NCBI GenBank assembly: GCA_905204915.1
Contig: CAJLBR010000004.1
Coordinates: 1-47,405 of the forward strand
Direction: 5' to 3'
DNA from: an uncultured Clostridium sp.
GTDB lineage: Bacteria; Bacillota; Clostridia; TANB77; CAG-465
DNA: 47,405 nt
The position numbers and the translations under genes are program-made. Positions 24,718 through 31,987 of the stretch are shown here, one piece after another (position 1 is the first letter of the stretch; each line of letters starts with the position of its first letter). Below the pieces are notes generated by a model. That model searched no databases. It was not told the origin of the DNA and saw only the letters and a program-made list of their open reading frames with translations.

Positions 24718-26154
24718 ATGAGAGAAGACTATGAAGTTATAATTGGTTTGGAAGTTCACGCCGAACTTTCTACCAATACAAAAATATATTGTGGTTGTAC
24801 AACAAAATTTGGGGCAGATCCAAATACTCATTGTTGTCCAATATGTACAGGAATGCCAGGTGTACTTCCTGTATTAAATGAAAAAGTAGTAGAATATGCT
24901 GTAAAAATGGGTCTTGCAACAAATTGTCATATAGCAAGATTTTCAAAACAAGATAGAAAAAACTACTTTTACCCAGATCTTCCAAAAGCTTTCCAAACTT
25001 CACAATATGATTTGCCATTATGTGAACATGGATACCTTGAATTTAAAGTTAATGGAGAAGATAAAAAAGTTGGAATTACGAGAATTCACATAGAAGAAGA
25101 TGCAGGAAAGTTAATACATGATGCTTATACAGGTGACACTTTAGTTGATATGAACCGTTGTGCTGTTCCATTAATTGAAATCGTTTCTGAACCAGATATA
25201 AGAAGTGCTGATGAAGCTGTTACTTATATGCAAACTTTAAAATCAATACTAGAGTATCTAGAAATTTGTGATTGTAAAATGCAAGAAGGTTCTCTTCGTT
25301 GTGATGTTAACCTTTCAGTAAGAAAAAAAGGTGATACTAAATTTGGAACAAGAACTGAAACTAAAAACTTAAACTCATTTAGATCAATTTCTAGAGCTAT
25401 AGAATTTGAAACAAACCGTCAAATTGAAGAATTAGAAAATGGTGGAACTATTTACCAAGAAACAAGAAGATTTGATGATGCAAAGGGAATAGGATATGCT
25501 ATGCGTACAAAAGAAGATGCACATGATTATAGATATTTCCCAGAACCAGATTTAGCACCTATTGTACTTAGTGAAGAGTATATTTCTAATTTAGAAAAGA
25601 CACTTCCAGAATTACCTCATATTAGACGTGAAAGATATATAAATGAGTATTCACTTCCTGAATATGATGCAGATCAATTAACAATGTCAAAAGAAGTAGC
25701 AGATTATTTTGAGAAGACTACTAATATATGTAAAAATCCAAAAACTGTTGCAAACTTTATTATGACAGATTTTACAAAAATGTTAAATGAAGCAGAAATT
25801 ACAATTGGACAATCTAAAATAAAAGAAGAAGATTTAGCAGCTCTTATTATGCTTATGGATAAAGGTACAATTAGTTCAGCTATAGCTAAAAAAGTATTCA
25901 GGAAAATGTTTGAGACTGGTAAAGATCCAAAAGTAATAGTTGAAGAAGAAGGACTAGTTCAAGTTACTGATGAAAACGCTATAAAAGAAGTAGTTGTAAA
26001 AATTATTGATGCTAATCCTCAATCAGTTTCTGATTACAAAGCTGGAAAAGACAAAGCAATAGGATATTTAGTAGGACAAATAATGAGAGAAACAAAAGGA
26101 AAAGCAAATCCTCAAATTGTAAATAAATTATTATTAGAAATTCTAAATAAATAA
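24718..26154 (+). CDS. gatB: Glutamyl/aspartyl-tRNA amidotransferase subunit B
   Basis: The 478 residues match GatB from EVIIGLEVHAELSTNTKIYCGC, with the zinc-binding cysteines (CGC and CCPICTGMPG) near the start, the cradle domain with FSKQDRKNYFYPDLPK, the ATP and tRNA regions RCDVNLSVR and TETKNLNSF, and a C-terminal YqeY-like tail domain. GatB activates the tRNA-bound Glu or Asp and joins it to ammonia from GatA. Its start is one base after the proS stop, so translation is probably coupled. A terminator follows. Confidence 0.97.
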   Translation: MREDYEVIIGLEVHAELSTNTKIYCGCTTKFGADPNTHCCPICTGMPGVLPVLNEKVVEYAVKMGLATNCHIARFSKQDRKNYFYPDLPKAFQTSQYDLPLCEHGYLEFKVNGEDKKVGITRIHIEEDAGKLIHDAYTGDTLVDMNRCAVPLIEIVSEPDIRSADEAVTYMQTLKSILEYLEICDCKMQEGSLRCDVNLSVRKKGDTKFGTRTETKNLNSFRSISRAIEFETNRQIEELENGGTIYQETRRFDDAKGIGYAMRTKEDAHDYRYFPEPDLAPIVLSEEYISNLEKTLPELPHIRRERYINEYSLPEYDADQLTMSKEVADYFEKTTNICKNPKTVANFIMTDFTKMLNEAEITIGQSKIKEEDLAALIMLMDKGTISSAIAKKVFRKMFETGKDPKVIVEEEGLVQVTDENAIKEVVVKIIDANPQSVSDYKAGKDKAIGYLVGQIMRETKGKANPQIVNKLLLEILNK

Positions 26155-26165
26155 TATATGAAATT

Positions 26166-26196
26166 AAGAATGGAGTTTTATACTTCATTCTTTTTT
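26166..26196 (+). terminator. Intrinsic terminator of the gat-proS operon
   Basis: AAGAATGGAG (26166-26175) pairs with CTTCATTCTT (26183-26192) with one wobble, followed by T. It argues against the in-frame upstream extension of the next gene, which would cross it. Confidence 0.75.
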
Positions 26197-26262
26197 GTAA
26201 TAAAAATTAGATTAATAAAATATAAATGTATTATAAATATAAAAAATGAAAGAAGGTTTTTT

Positions 26263-26622
26263 ATGGAAAAATTAAAATATTATAGTATTAATTTAGGAAT
26301 CTCTTTTTTGATTGCAATTATGTTTCTTATTATAACGGCGACAATATTTGCATATACTAGTATAAATGATAGATATTTAAATATGTTTGTATTTGGAATA
26401 GTCGCATTATCTGTCTTTATTGGATCTACTTTATCACTTAAAAAAATAAAGAAAAAGGGATTTTTATATGGAGCTTTATTTGGAATTATATTTCTTGCTT
26501 TAATTTATCTTTTTACTGTTATAGCATATAAAGGATTTTTCTTTACTAATACTTTGGGCATTTATGCGCTTATATGTTCACTTGCTGGCGTACTTGGGGG
26601 AATAATAGGAGTAAATTTATAA
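26263..26622 (+). CDS. TIGR04086-like small membrane protein
   Basis: The 119 residues have four membrane helices with the layout of the TIGR04086 family: a short basic start, SFLIAIMFLIITATIFAY, a KKIKKKGFLYGALFGIIF turn, and a final GVLGGIIGVNL. The family is found in spore-forming Firmicutes and has no proven function. The frame is open from 26158, but AGAAGG at 26251-26256 and the intervening terminator fix ATG 26263. It lies 16 bases before spoIVB, so the two may be expressed together during sporulation. Confidence 0.75.
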   Translation: MEKLKYYSINLGISFLIAIMFLIITATIFAYTSINDRYLNMFVFGIVALSVFIGSTLSLKKIKKKGFLYGALFGIIFLALIYLFTVIAYKGFFFTNTLGIYALICSLAGVLGGIIGVNL

Positions 26623-26638
26623 AAGATGAGAGAATGTT

Positions 26639-27700
26639 ATGAATAATAAAAATAGTAGTGATAACAAAAAAAGAATTTTTACAATGTTTATATGTTTAAT
26701 ATTATTAATTTTTACTTATACTGCAATTAATTTTAAAGAATTAATTGCAGTTTACAATTCAGAAAAAGATACTAGGGCTAATATTAAAGATATGGATATT
26801 GCTTTAGGCGGAGAAGCCGTTGGAATAAAATTACTAGCTACAGGCGTTTTAGTAATGGGTGTAGATAGGCAAGATACTGATCTTTTAGTAGGAGATATAA
26901 TTCTAAGTATTAATGACATGAAAGTAGAATCTAATAGTCAAGTTGCTGATATTTTAAAAAAGTCTACAGGAGATACATTAAAATTAGAAATAAGTAGAAA
27001 TAATAGTACTTTTGAAACAAATATATCTCCAGAAAAGGATAGTGTAACGGGAGAGTATAAGTTGGGACTTTGGGTAAAAGATAGCAGTGCAGGTGTTGGA
27101 ACAATGACTTTTTATGATAAAAATACACTTAGATTTGCATCTTTAGGACACGGAGTTACAGAAACTAAAGAAAATTATATATTGCCAATAACATCTGGAG
27201 GAATTACTAAAACTTTGATATATTCAATAAAAAGAGGAGAAGTAAAGGATGCAGGAGAATTAAAAGGAACTTTATCAAATAATATTTTAGGAGATATAAG
27301 ATTTAATAGTGAAAACGGTATATATGGAAATTTAGCAGATAGTGAAAATGATACGATAAAAAATAAAGAATCAATTCAAATATTAACCAAATCGAGAATA
27401 AAAGAGGGAAAGGCATCAATATTTTGCACATTAGATGATAATCAGGTACATGAATATGAAATAAATATAGATAAAGTGTTACTAACCTCAAGTGGAAATA
27501 AAAATATGATAATAAAAATAACTGACGAAAATTTAATAAAAAAAACAGGAGGAATTGTGCAAGGAATGAGTGGTTCTCCAATAGTGCAAGACGGAAAGCT
27601 AGTTGGTGCCATAACTCATGTATTTCTAAATGATCCAACGCGTGGTTATGGTGTATTTATTGAAAATATGATAGAAGATATGAGTAAGATGGAAGATTAA
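26639..27700 (+). CDS. spoIVB: Stage IV sporulation protein B (SpoIVB peptidase)
   Basis: The 353 residues have an N-terminal membrane anchor (about 12-31), a PDZ domain (about 65-130, with MGVDRQDTDLLVGDIILSIN) and an S55 serine peptidase domain with ASLGHGVTE (His171) and QGMSGSPIVQDGKLVGAITH (Ser311 by comparison with G-x-S-G). SpoIVB is made in the forespore, passes into the space between the membranes and cuts SpoIVFA, which lets SpoIVFB activate sigma-K. It is shorter than the Bacillus protein (about 425), mostly in the linker. Spo0A usually follows spoIVB in Firmicutes; here a terminator and a decayed region follow. A perfect hairpin lies in the early codons. Confidence 0.93.
   Translation: MNNKNSSDNKKRIFTMFICLILLIFTYTAINFKELIAVYNSEKDTRANIKDMDIALGGEAVGIKLLATGVLVMGVDRQDTDLLVGDIILSINDMKVESNSQVADILKKSTGDTLKLEISRNNSTFETNISPEKDSVTGEYKLGLWVKDSSAGVGTMTFYDKNTLRFASLGHGVTETKENYILPITSGGITKTLIYSIKRGEVKDAGELKGTLSNNILGDIRFNSENGIYGNLADSENDTIKNKESIQILTKSRIKEGKASIFCTLDDNQVHEYEINIDKVLLTSSGNKNMIIKITDENLIKKTGGIVQGMSGSPIVQDGKLVGAITHVFLNDPTRGYGVFIENMIEDMSKMED
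26720..26751 (+). repeat. Perfect 13-base inverted repeat inside spoIVB
   Basis: ACTGCAATTAATT (26720-26732), loop TTAAAG, AATTAATTGCAGT (26739-26751). It covers codons about 28-38, right after the membrane anchor. No T-run follows, so it is not a standard terminator. Confidence 0.8.
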
Positions 27701-27737
27701 TATAGTAAAATTTAATTTATAATAATTATATAATTTT

Positions 27738-27766
27738 AAAAAGCTGCCTTTAATGGTAGCTTTTTT
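27738..27766 (+). terminator. Intrinsic terminator after spoIVB
   Basis: AGCTGCC (27742-27748) pairs with GGTAGCT (27755-27761), one wobble, loop TTTAAT, flanked by A5 and T6. Confidence 0.85.
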
Positions 27767-27866
27767 CATAAATTTTTGATATACTAATTGAAAATAAATA
27801 GTAATTTATAAATTAGTTGAAAGCTATGATATAACAGTGTTTAATAGATACGTTAAAATGCATTGC

Positions 27867-27895
27867 TTGTAGCAACAGGGTATTTGTCATACAAT
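27867..27895 (+). promoter_or_regulatory. Possible promoter of the HTH regulator remnant
   Basis: TTGTAG (27867-27872), 17 bases, TACAAT (27890-27895), followed by AAAGGAGG. The match is moderate. Confidence 0.4.
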
Positions 27896-27921
27896 TTATT
27901 TAACGAAAGGAGGAATTATAA

Positions 27922-28438
27922 ATGTTAAAAGATAATTTAAAAACATTAAGAAAAAATAAAGGTCTTTCTCAAGAAGAATTAAGCGTTAAATTAAATGTTG
28001 TAAGACAAACAGTGTCAAAATGGGAACAAGGGTTATCTGTTCCAGATGCAGAAATGCTAATATCTATATCGGAGGTATTTGATACACCAGTTAGTACAAT
28101 TCTTGGAGAGAACATTGGTGAAAAGGAAAAAAACGACTTAAAAGTAATATCAGAGAAGCTAGAGGTTATTAATGAACAACTATCTAAAAAACAAAAGCAA
28201 AAAAGAAAGATATTGGTTAATACTTTAATAATAGCTGATGTTTGTTTAATTTTATTATTTATCTTATTAGCAGTGTTAGGTAGTCCATATCAAAATTGGG
28301 ATTATAGTGATCCAGAATGGGCGGTTATTGGAACTATATGGCATTCATTTGAGTGGGTATATTTTAATTAAAGTAGCTCCATTTATGATTGCTGTTATAA
28401 CGTTAATTGGAATAATACTTGTTAAAAGAAATAAATAA
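27922..28438 (+). pseudogene. XRE-type HTH regulator with membrane tail, frameshifted
   Basis: The first 149 codons give a Cro/CI-type helix-turn-helix (LKTLRKNKGLSQEELSVKLNVVRQTVSKWEQG), a short linker and one membrane helix, then stop at 28371. A second frame starting at about 28361 reads IKVAPFMIAVITLIGIILVKRNK to TAA 28436-28438, which is the expected second membrane helix of this protein type. One base gained near 28360 explains the break; a sequencing error is the other option. The DNA-binding part is intact, so the shortened product could still bind DNA. Such regulators usually control nearby membrane or redox genes. The next gene is also broken. Confidence 0.7.
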
Positions 28439-28472
28439 AGCAAATTACAATTTAGTAATTAGTTAGAAAAAT

Positions 28473-28860
28473 GGTGGCACTTGTGTGTATAAAGATGATG
28501 TACCAGAAATATTAGAAAAGATGATTAAAGCAGATGTTATTGTTTTAGCCAGTCCAATATACTTTTATTCTATTACAGGTCAAATGAAAACTTTAATTGA
28601 TAGAAGTTATGCAAAGTTTAATTTATTAAGCAATAAAGAGTTTTATATTATCCTGCGCAGCTCCTTATGTAGATCCATATAAAGAGGATTTAGATATTGC
28701 TATAAATTCTTTTAGAGGATTTATTAAATGTTTGCCAAATGCCAAAGAAAGAAATATTATTAAAGGAAAACTATAAAGCAGAGTATTTTGGAAATTTAGA
28801 AGGAAGAAAGTCGAACGTGATAATGCTAAAATAATGGAAGAATTTCTAATTTATATTTAA
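28473..28860 (+). pseudogene. Remnant of a flavodoxin-fold NAD(P)H/FMN reductase
   Basis: In one frame from 28473 the bases read GGTCVYKDDVPEILEKMIKADVIVLASPIYFY and then QMKTLIDRSYAKF, which is the conserved centre of flavodoxin-like reductases. The first 50 or so residues, with the FMN-binding GSPR loop, are absent. After NKEFYII (near 28650) the frame shifts to CAAPYVDPYKEDLDIAINSFRGF and stops at 28776. A third frame carries on in weak similarity to about 28860. Two or more indels and a lost start make this a dead gene. Confidence 0.75.
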
Positions 28861-28899
28861 GTTAGTTTGTAAAAAAGTAATTTGAAGGGAGATACGATT

Positions 28900-29565
28900 A
28901 TGGGATTATTTAATAAAAATAAGAAAGAAAATAAAAAGCAAGAAGAGAAACAAGAGATTAATGCTCCTGGTTGGGATGCAATCGATGAGGAGGCAAAAAG
29001 AATATATCCTGATCAGGATAATCCAAAACATTATGCATCTTTAATTAAATGGAAATTTGGTGGGCCAGATCCACTTGATGGTATAAGTGTATTTGACGGT
29101 GGGGATTATTGGCACTTTGTAACCTACGGATTATCAGAACTTTATGAAAAAGAAAGTGAAGATAAAGAGTGGAGTGGTTACGGAATGGAATTTACTTTTA
29201 AATTAAAAAAAGACAACAGTGTAGATGAAGAGCAAGAAATTAAATGTGTTTGTGGATTGTTACAACAAATTGCACGAATTACTTTTAAAAGCGGTGAAAT
29301 ATTCAGTCCACTTGAATATCTATATACAGGACAAACAGCAGGCGTTGATTCAAGAAAAATTTCAAATATAACAGGATTTATCACAATACCAGATACACAG
29401 TTTCAGACATTAAATACAAAAAATGGTAGAGTTGATTTTGTTGAATTTGTTGGTGCTACAAATAATGAATTATTAGCACTAAAAAACAAAGAACTAGATG
29501 TGAAAACTTTATATAATAAAATAGGCAGTGATGTAACTGATTATAAAAGAGAATCAGTTATATAA
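28900..29565 (+). CDS. SUFU (suppressor of fused) domain protein
   Basis: From ATG 28900, after GAAGGGAGA, the product is 221 residues. It has a Lys/Glu-rich start, then the SUFU domain (about 20-215) with PGWDAIDEEAKRIYPDQ, HYASLIKWKFGGPDPLDGISVF and YWHFVTYGLSELYEK, the strongest marks of the family. Bacterial SUFU proteins often act as immunity proteins against polymorphic or contact-dependent toxins, but many are of unknown role. No toxin gene or secretion gene is next to it here. It lies between a dead reductase and the Mn module in a region with the look of accessory DNA. It seems intact. Confidence 0.85.
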   Translation: MGLFNKNKKENKKQEEKQEINAPGWDAIDEEAKRIYPDQDNPKHYASLIKWKFGGPDPLDGISVFDGGDYWHFVTYGLSELYEKESEDKEWSGYGMEFTFKLKKDNSVDEEQEIKCVCGLLQQIARITFKSGEIFSPLEYLYTGQTAGVDSRKISNITGFITIPDTQFQTLNTKNGRVDFVEFVGATNNELLALKNKELDVKTLYNKIGSDVTDYKRESVI

Positions 29566-29674
29566 ATTACAATATATTATTATTTTAATAATAAATTAAT
29601 GTTGGATTGCGATAATAATTCTAATATTAGATTTATGGAATTTATAAAAATAGAAAAATAATATTATGATGTAC

Positions 29675-29703
29675 TTGTCAAAATAAAGAAAATATTGTAT
29701 AAT
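29675..29703 (+). promoter_or_regulatory. Promoter of the riboswitch-exchanger transcript
   Basis: TTGTCA (29675-29680), 17 bases, TATAAT (29698-29703). Transcription should begin near 29710, exactly where the riboswitch P1 stem starts. Bases 29566-29670, between the SUFU gene and this promoter, are AT-rich with only weak A/T palindromes. Confidence 0.75.
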
Positions 29704-29710
29704 CATCTAG

Positions 29711-29802
29711 AAATAAGGGAGTAATTAGCATAGTAAAATATGTAATAAAGTCAACATGATGATAGCAATATCTGGCTTTGTTTTAAATAATGAGACTTGT
29801 TT
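29711..29802 (+). ncRNA. yybP-ykoY-type (manganese) riboswitch
   Basis: P1 is AAATAAG (29711-29717) with CTTGTTT (29796-29802). Directly inside it lie the conserved-looking GGGAGTA on the left and AGAC on the right. A second helix pairs AAAGTC with GGCTTT (encoded in ...TCTGGCTTTG near 29770-29780), as in known members, and a small CATA/TATG stem lies between. The family senses Mn2+ and turns on Mn export genes. The genes behind it, a cation exchanger and a broken mntP, fit well. One G fewer than the usual GGGGAGUAG is present. Recognition is by eye from remembered family members. Confidence 0.7.
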
Positions 29803-29834
29803 GCAAACAAAACTTGCATACATAGTCTCTTTTT
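29792..29834 (+). terminator. Riboswitch expression platform: conditional terminator
   Basis: GAGACT (29792-29797) can pair with AGTCTC (29824-29829), followed by T5. A nested palindrome (TTGTTTGCAAACAA, 29797-29810) strengthens it. The left arm shares bases with the 3' strand of riboswitch P1 (29796-29802), so the two structures exclude each other. Binding of ligand should therefore favour read-through. Confidence 0.65.
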
Positions 29835-29864
29835 GTATGTACAAAACAAGGAGAGTGGGAAAAG

Positions 29865-30824
29865 ATGGTAGTACCAATATTATTAATTATTTTAGGTTTC
29901 GTGTTATTAATTAAAGGAGCAGATTTTTTAGTAGATGGAGCAAGTAGTTTAGCCAAAAGATTTAATATTCCTGATATTATAATAGGATTAACAATAGTTT
30001 CAATAGGAACTTCAATGCCTGAATTATTTGTAAGTTCAACTTCTGCAATGAATGGTTCATCGGATATGGCCATAGGAAATATTATAGGAAGCAACTTATG
30101 TAATTTATTAATGATACTGGGTATATCCACTATAATAAAACCAGTAAAGTTTCAAAAGGAAACAAGGCTTATAGAAATACCATTATGTTTAATAATAACT
30201 ATTATTTTTGCAATATTTTGTAACACATCCGGAACAATATCACGAATAGAAGCACTTATTTTGATATTTTTATTTGTATTATTTATCATATATACTATAA
30301 TTATGGGAAAAAAGGGAAAAGCATTTGACGCCGAAAATGCTATTATTGAAATCAAAGAAGACAATAAACCATTATCACTTAAAAAGAGTATTATATTAAT
30401 TGTACTTGGAATTGTAGGATTAAAAATTGGTGGAGATTTAACAGTAGAAAATGCTACTAATCTAGCTAGAATGTTTAAAGTAAGTGAAAAAATAATAGGA
30501 TTAACAATACTTGCTATAGGAACAAGTCTTCCAGAATTAGTAACAAGTGTTACAGCAGCAATAAAAGGAAATAGTGATATAGCAATAGGAAATATTATTG
30601 GTTCTAATATATTCAATATATTACTTATAATAGGGGTATCAGCTATTATTTCACCTCTAACATATAACTTTACTTATAATATACAAATAGCAATATTAGT
30701 ATTATCAACGGTTGTATTGTCAATCTTTCCAATAATACCGCCTAAAAACGAGATGAGTAGATTCAATGGATTAATTTATTTGATTATATATATAATTTAC
30801 ATGGTAATTTTATTTGTAAGATAG
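29865..30824 (+). CDS. CaCA-family cation exchanger (YrbG-like)
   Basis: The 319-residue membrane protein has ten or so hydrophobic segments and the two inverted alpha-repeats of the CaCA family: SIGTSMPELFVS (Glu53) with SDMAIGNIIGSNLCN, and AIGTSLPELVTS (Glu224) with SDIAIGNIIGSNIFN. A charged loop near 150-170 divides the halves. Such proteins swap Na+ or H+ for Ca2+ and sometimes other divalent ions. AAGGAGAG lies nine bases before ATG 29865. A manganese-type riboswitch precedes it and a broken mntP follows, so Mn2+ export is a fair inference; Ca2+ remains the alternative. Confidence 0.9.
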   Translation: MVVPILLIILGFVLLIKGADFLVDGASSLAKRFNIPDIIIGLTIVSIGTSMPELFVSSTSAMNGSSDMAIGNIIGSNLCNLLMILGISTIIKPVKFQKETRLIEIPLCLIITIIFAIFCNTSGTISRIEALILIFLFVLFIIYTIIMGKKGKAFDAENAIIEIKEDNKPLSLKKSIILIVLGIVGLKIGGDLTVENATNLARMFKVSEKIIGLTILAIGTSLPELVTSVTAAIKGNSDIAIGNIIGSNIFNILLIIGVSAIISPLTYNFTYNIQIAILVLSTVVLSIFPIIPPKNEMSRFNGLIYLIIYIIYMVILFVR

Positions 30825-30831
30825 GGAAAAA

Positions 30832-31053
30832 ATGTAAATTATAGAAACTTTATTATTAGGAGTAAGCCTTTCAATGGATGCTTTTGCCGTTTCAATTTGC
30901 AAGGGCTTAGCAATGAAAAAATTAATTGGAGTTAAGTTAGAAAATAGATTTGAAAGTAAGTATGAAAGTAAAGCAGCAGTAGCAGGAGGTGTGGTTTTAA
31001 TTCTAATATGCATAAAGATATTACTAGAACATTTAGAAATAATAGCGTTTTAA
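30832..31053 (+). pseudogene. mntP: Broken mntP (manganese efflux pump) with central deletion
   Basis: ATG 30832 is followed at once by a TAA codon. The same frame then reads IETLLLGVSLSMDAFAVSICKGLAMKK, the MntP N-terminus with its SMDAFA motif, and jumps to ESKAAVAGGVVLILICIKILLEHLEI, the MntP C-terminus, ending at TAA 31051-31053. About 110 residues of the middle are missing, without a frame change. So the gene carries a nonsense codon 2 and an in-frame deletion, and cannot give a pump. It lies seven bases after the exchanger gene on the same Mn-controlled transcript. No other feature is seen up to 31120. Confidence 0.85.
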
Positions 31054-31130
31054 AAGATTAAAAATAATAAATATTAATTTAAAAAATTAATGCATTTATA
31101 ACCATGTATATTAACTAAAAAATTTGAAAA

Positions 31131-31163
31131 TAATATATCTAAAAAGAGAGGAAAGATATATTA
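31131..31163 (+). repeat. Dyad around the start of the superoxide dismutase-like gene
   Basis: TAATATATC (31131-31139) and GATATATTA (31155-31163) form perfect 9-base arms. GAGAGG, the ribosome site, lies in the loop, and the right arm includes the first base of the start codon. It may be an operator or an RNA hairpin, or chance in A/T-rich DNA. Confidence 0.45.
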
Positions 31164-31819
31164 TGGAAAAAATAAATCAAATATTAATGCAAAAATATCC
31201 ATTTGTAAATTTTGAAATGGGTTTGCCATTTGATGCATGTGAGCCTATTATAAGTAAAGAAACTTTAATACATCATTATGAATATTTAAATAGATATATT
31301 GTAAATATTAATTTTATTTTATCACAATATCCTAAATATCAAAATTTTACTATTATGGATATAATTATGAAACATGATGAAATTGAATTTAATTTAAGAG
31401 CAAAGTTGCTTGAACTTGCTGGAGGAATTTTTAATCATGAATTTCTTTTTTATTTACTAACTCCGCCATTAAAATTAAAGCCTAAGGGAAATTTCTTGAA
31501 AAAAATAAATAAAGATTTTGGAAGTTACGAAAACTTAAAAAAGAAAGTGATTGAAGTAGCATTTGAATCTATTGGTTCTAGATATGTTGGAATAGTGTTA
31601 GATGAATTTAATAATTTGAAGGTAGTTTGTTTTGAAAAGGAAACGACACCATACGTATTTTCATTAAAACCGCTTTATATGTTAGATTTATTTGAACATG
31701 CATACTATTTAGATGAAAAACAAGATGTTGAAAAATATATTGAAAAATCATTTGAAGTAATAGATTTTGAAAAAATAGAAGGCATGTATAACGAATATGT
31801 GAAATCAGAAAATTTATAA
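31163..31819 (+). CDS. Divergent Fe/Mn superoxide dismutase family protein
   Basis: The 218 residues align by eye with Fe/Mn-SOD from LPFDACEPIISKETLIHHYEY to FEVIDFEKIEGMY. The metal ligands are kept: His37 (IHH), His92 (NH), Asp175 and His179 (LDLFEH), as is gateway Tyr45. Other active-site positions differ: gateway His30 of E. coli SodA is Tyr41, the outer-sphere Gln146 is Glu160 (KETTP for NQDSP), and the Trp pair of GSGWAW is replaced (GSRYVG). It should bind metal but may have altered dismutase activity. AGAGAGG supports ATG 31163. Some clostridial spore coats carry SOD-like proteins, which is a possible role. It follows the Mn transport genes. Confidence 0.8.
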   Translation: MEKINQILMQKYPFVNFEMGLPFDACEPIISKETLIHHYEYLNRYIVNINFILSQYPKYQNFTIMDIIMKHDEIEFNLRAKLLELAGGIFNHEFLFYLLTPPLKLKPKGNFLKKINKDFGSYENLKKKVIEVAFESIGSRYVGIVLDEFNNLKVVCFEKETTPYVFSLKPLYMLDLFEHAYYLDEKQDVEKYIEKSFEVIDFEKIEGMYNEYVKSENL

Positions 31820-31832
31820 TTTTGGTATATTT

Positions 31833-31895
31833 AAAAGAACTTTATTATTTAAAGTAGACTTTAGTTGTTTGCTTTATATTAAAGTTCTTTTTTTG
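31833..31895 (+). terminator. Terminator after the superoxide dismutase-like gene
   Basis: AAAAGAACTTTA (31833-31844) pairs with TAAAGTTCTTTT (31880-31891), followed by T. The long loop has a smaller stem of its own. Confidence 0.75.
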
Positions 31896-31987
31896 CTTAT
31901 AATAACATTAAAAAATATATAAAAAGAGTAAGTATTATTGAAAAAATTTTAGACGCATTATATAATTTATCACTGAAGGGTGAAAAT

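Noticed and set aside
29566..29670. A/T palindromes after the SUFU gene as a terminator
   Set aside because: The stems are only A-T pairs with no clear T-run, so they would be weak and are expected by chance.
30152..30616. A 154-residue open frame on the reverse strand inside the exchanger gene
   Set aside because: It is antisense to a clear CaCA gene, mirrors its hydrophobic repeats and has no ribosome site. Similar reverse frames at 36390-36803, 27303-27638 and 18243-18593 are also shadows.
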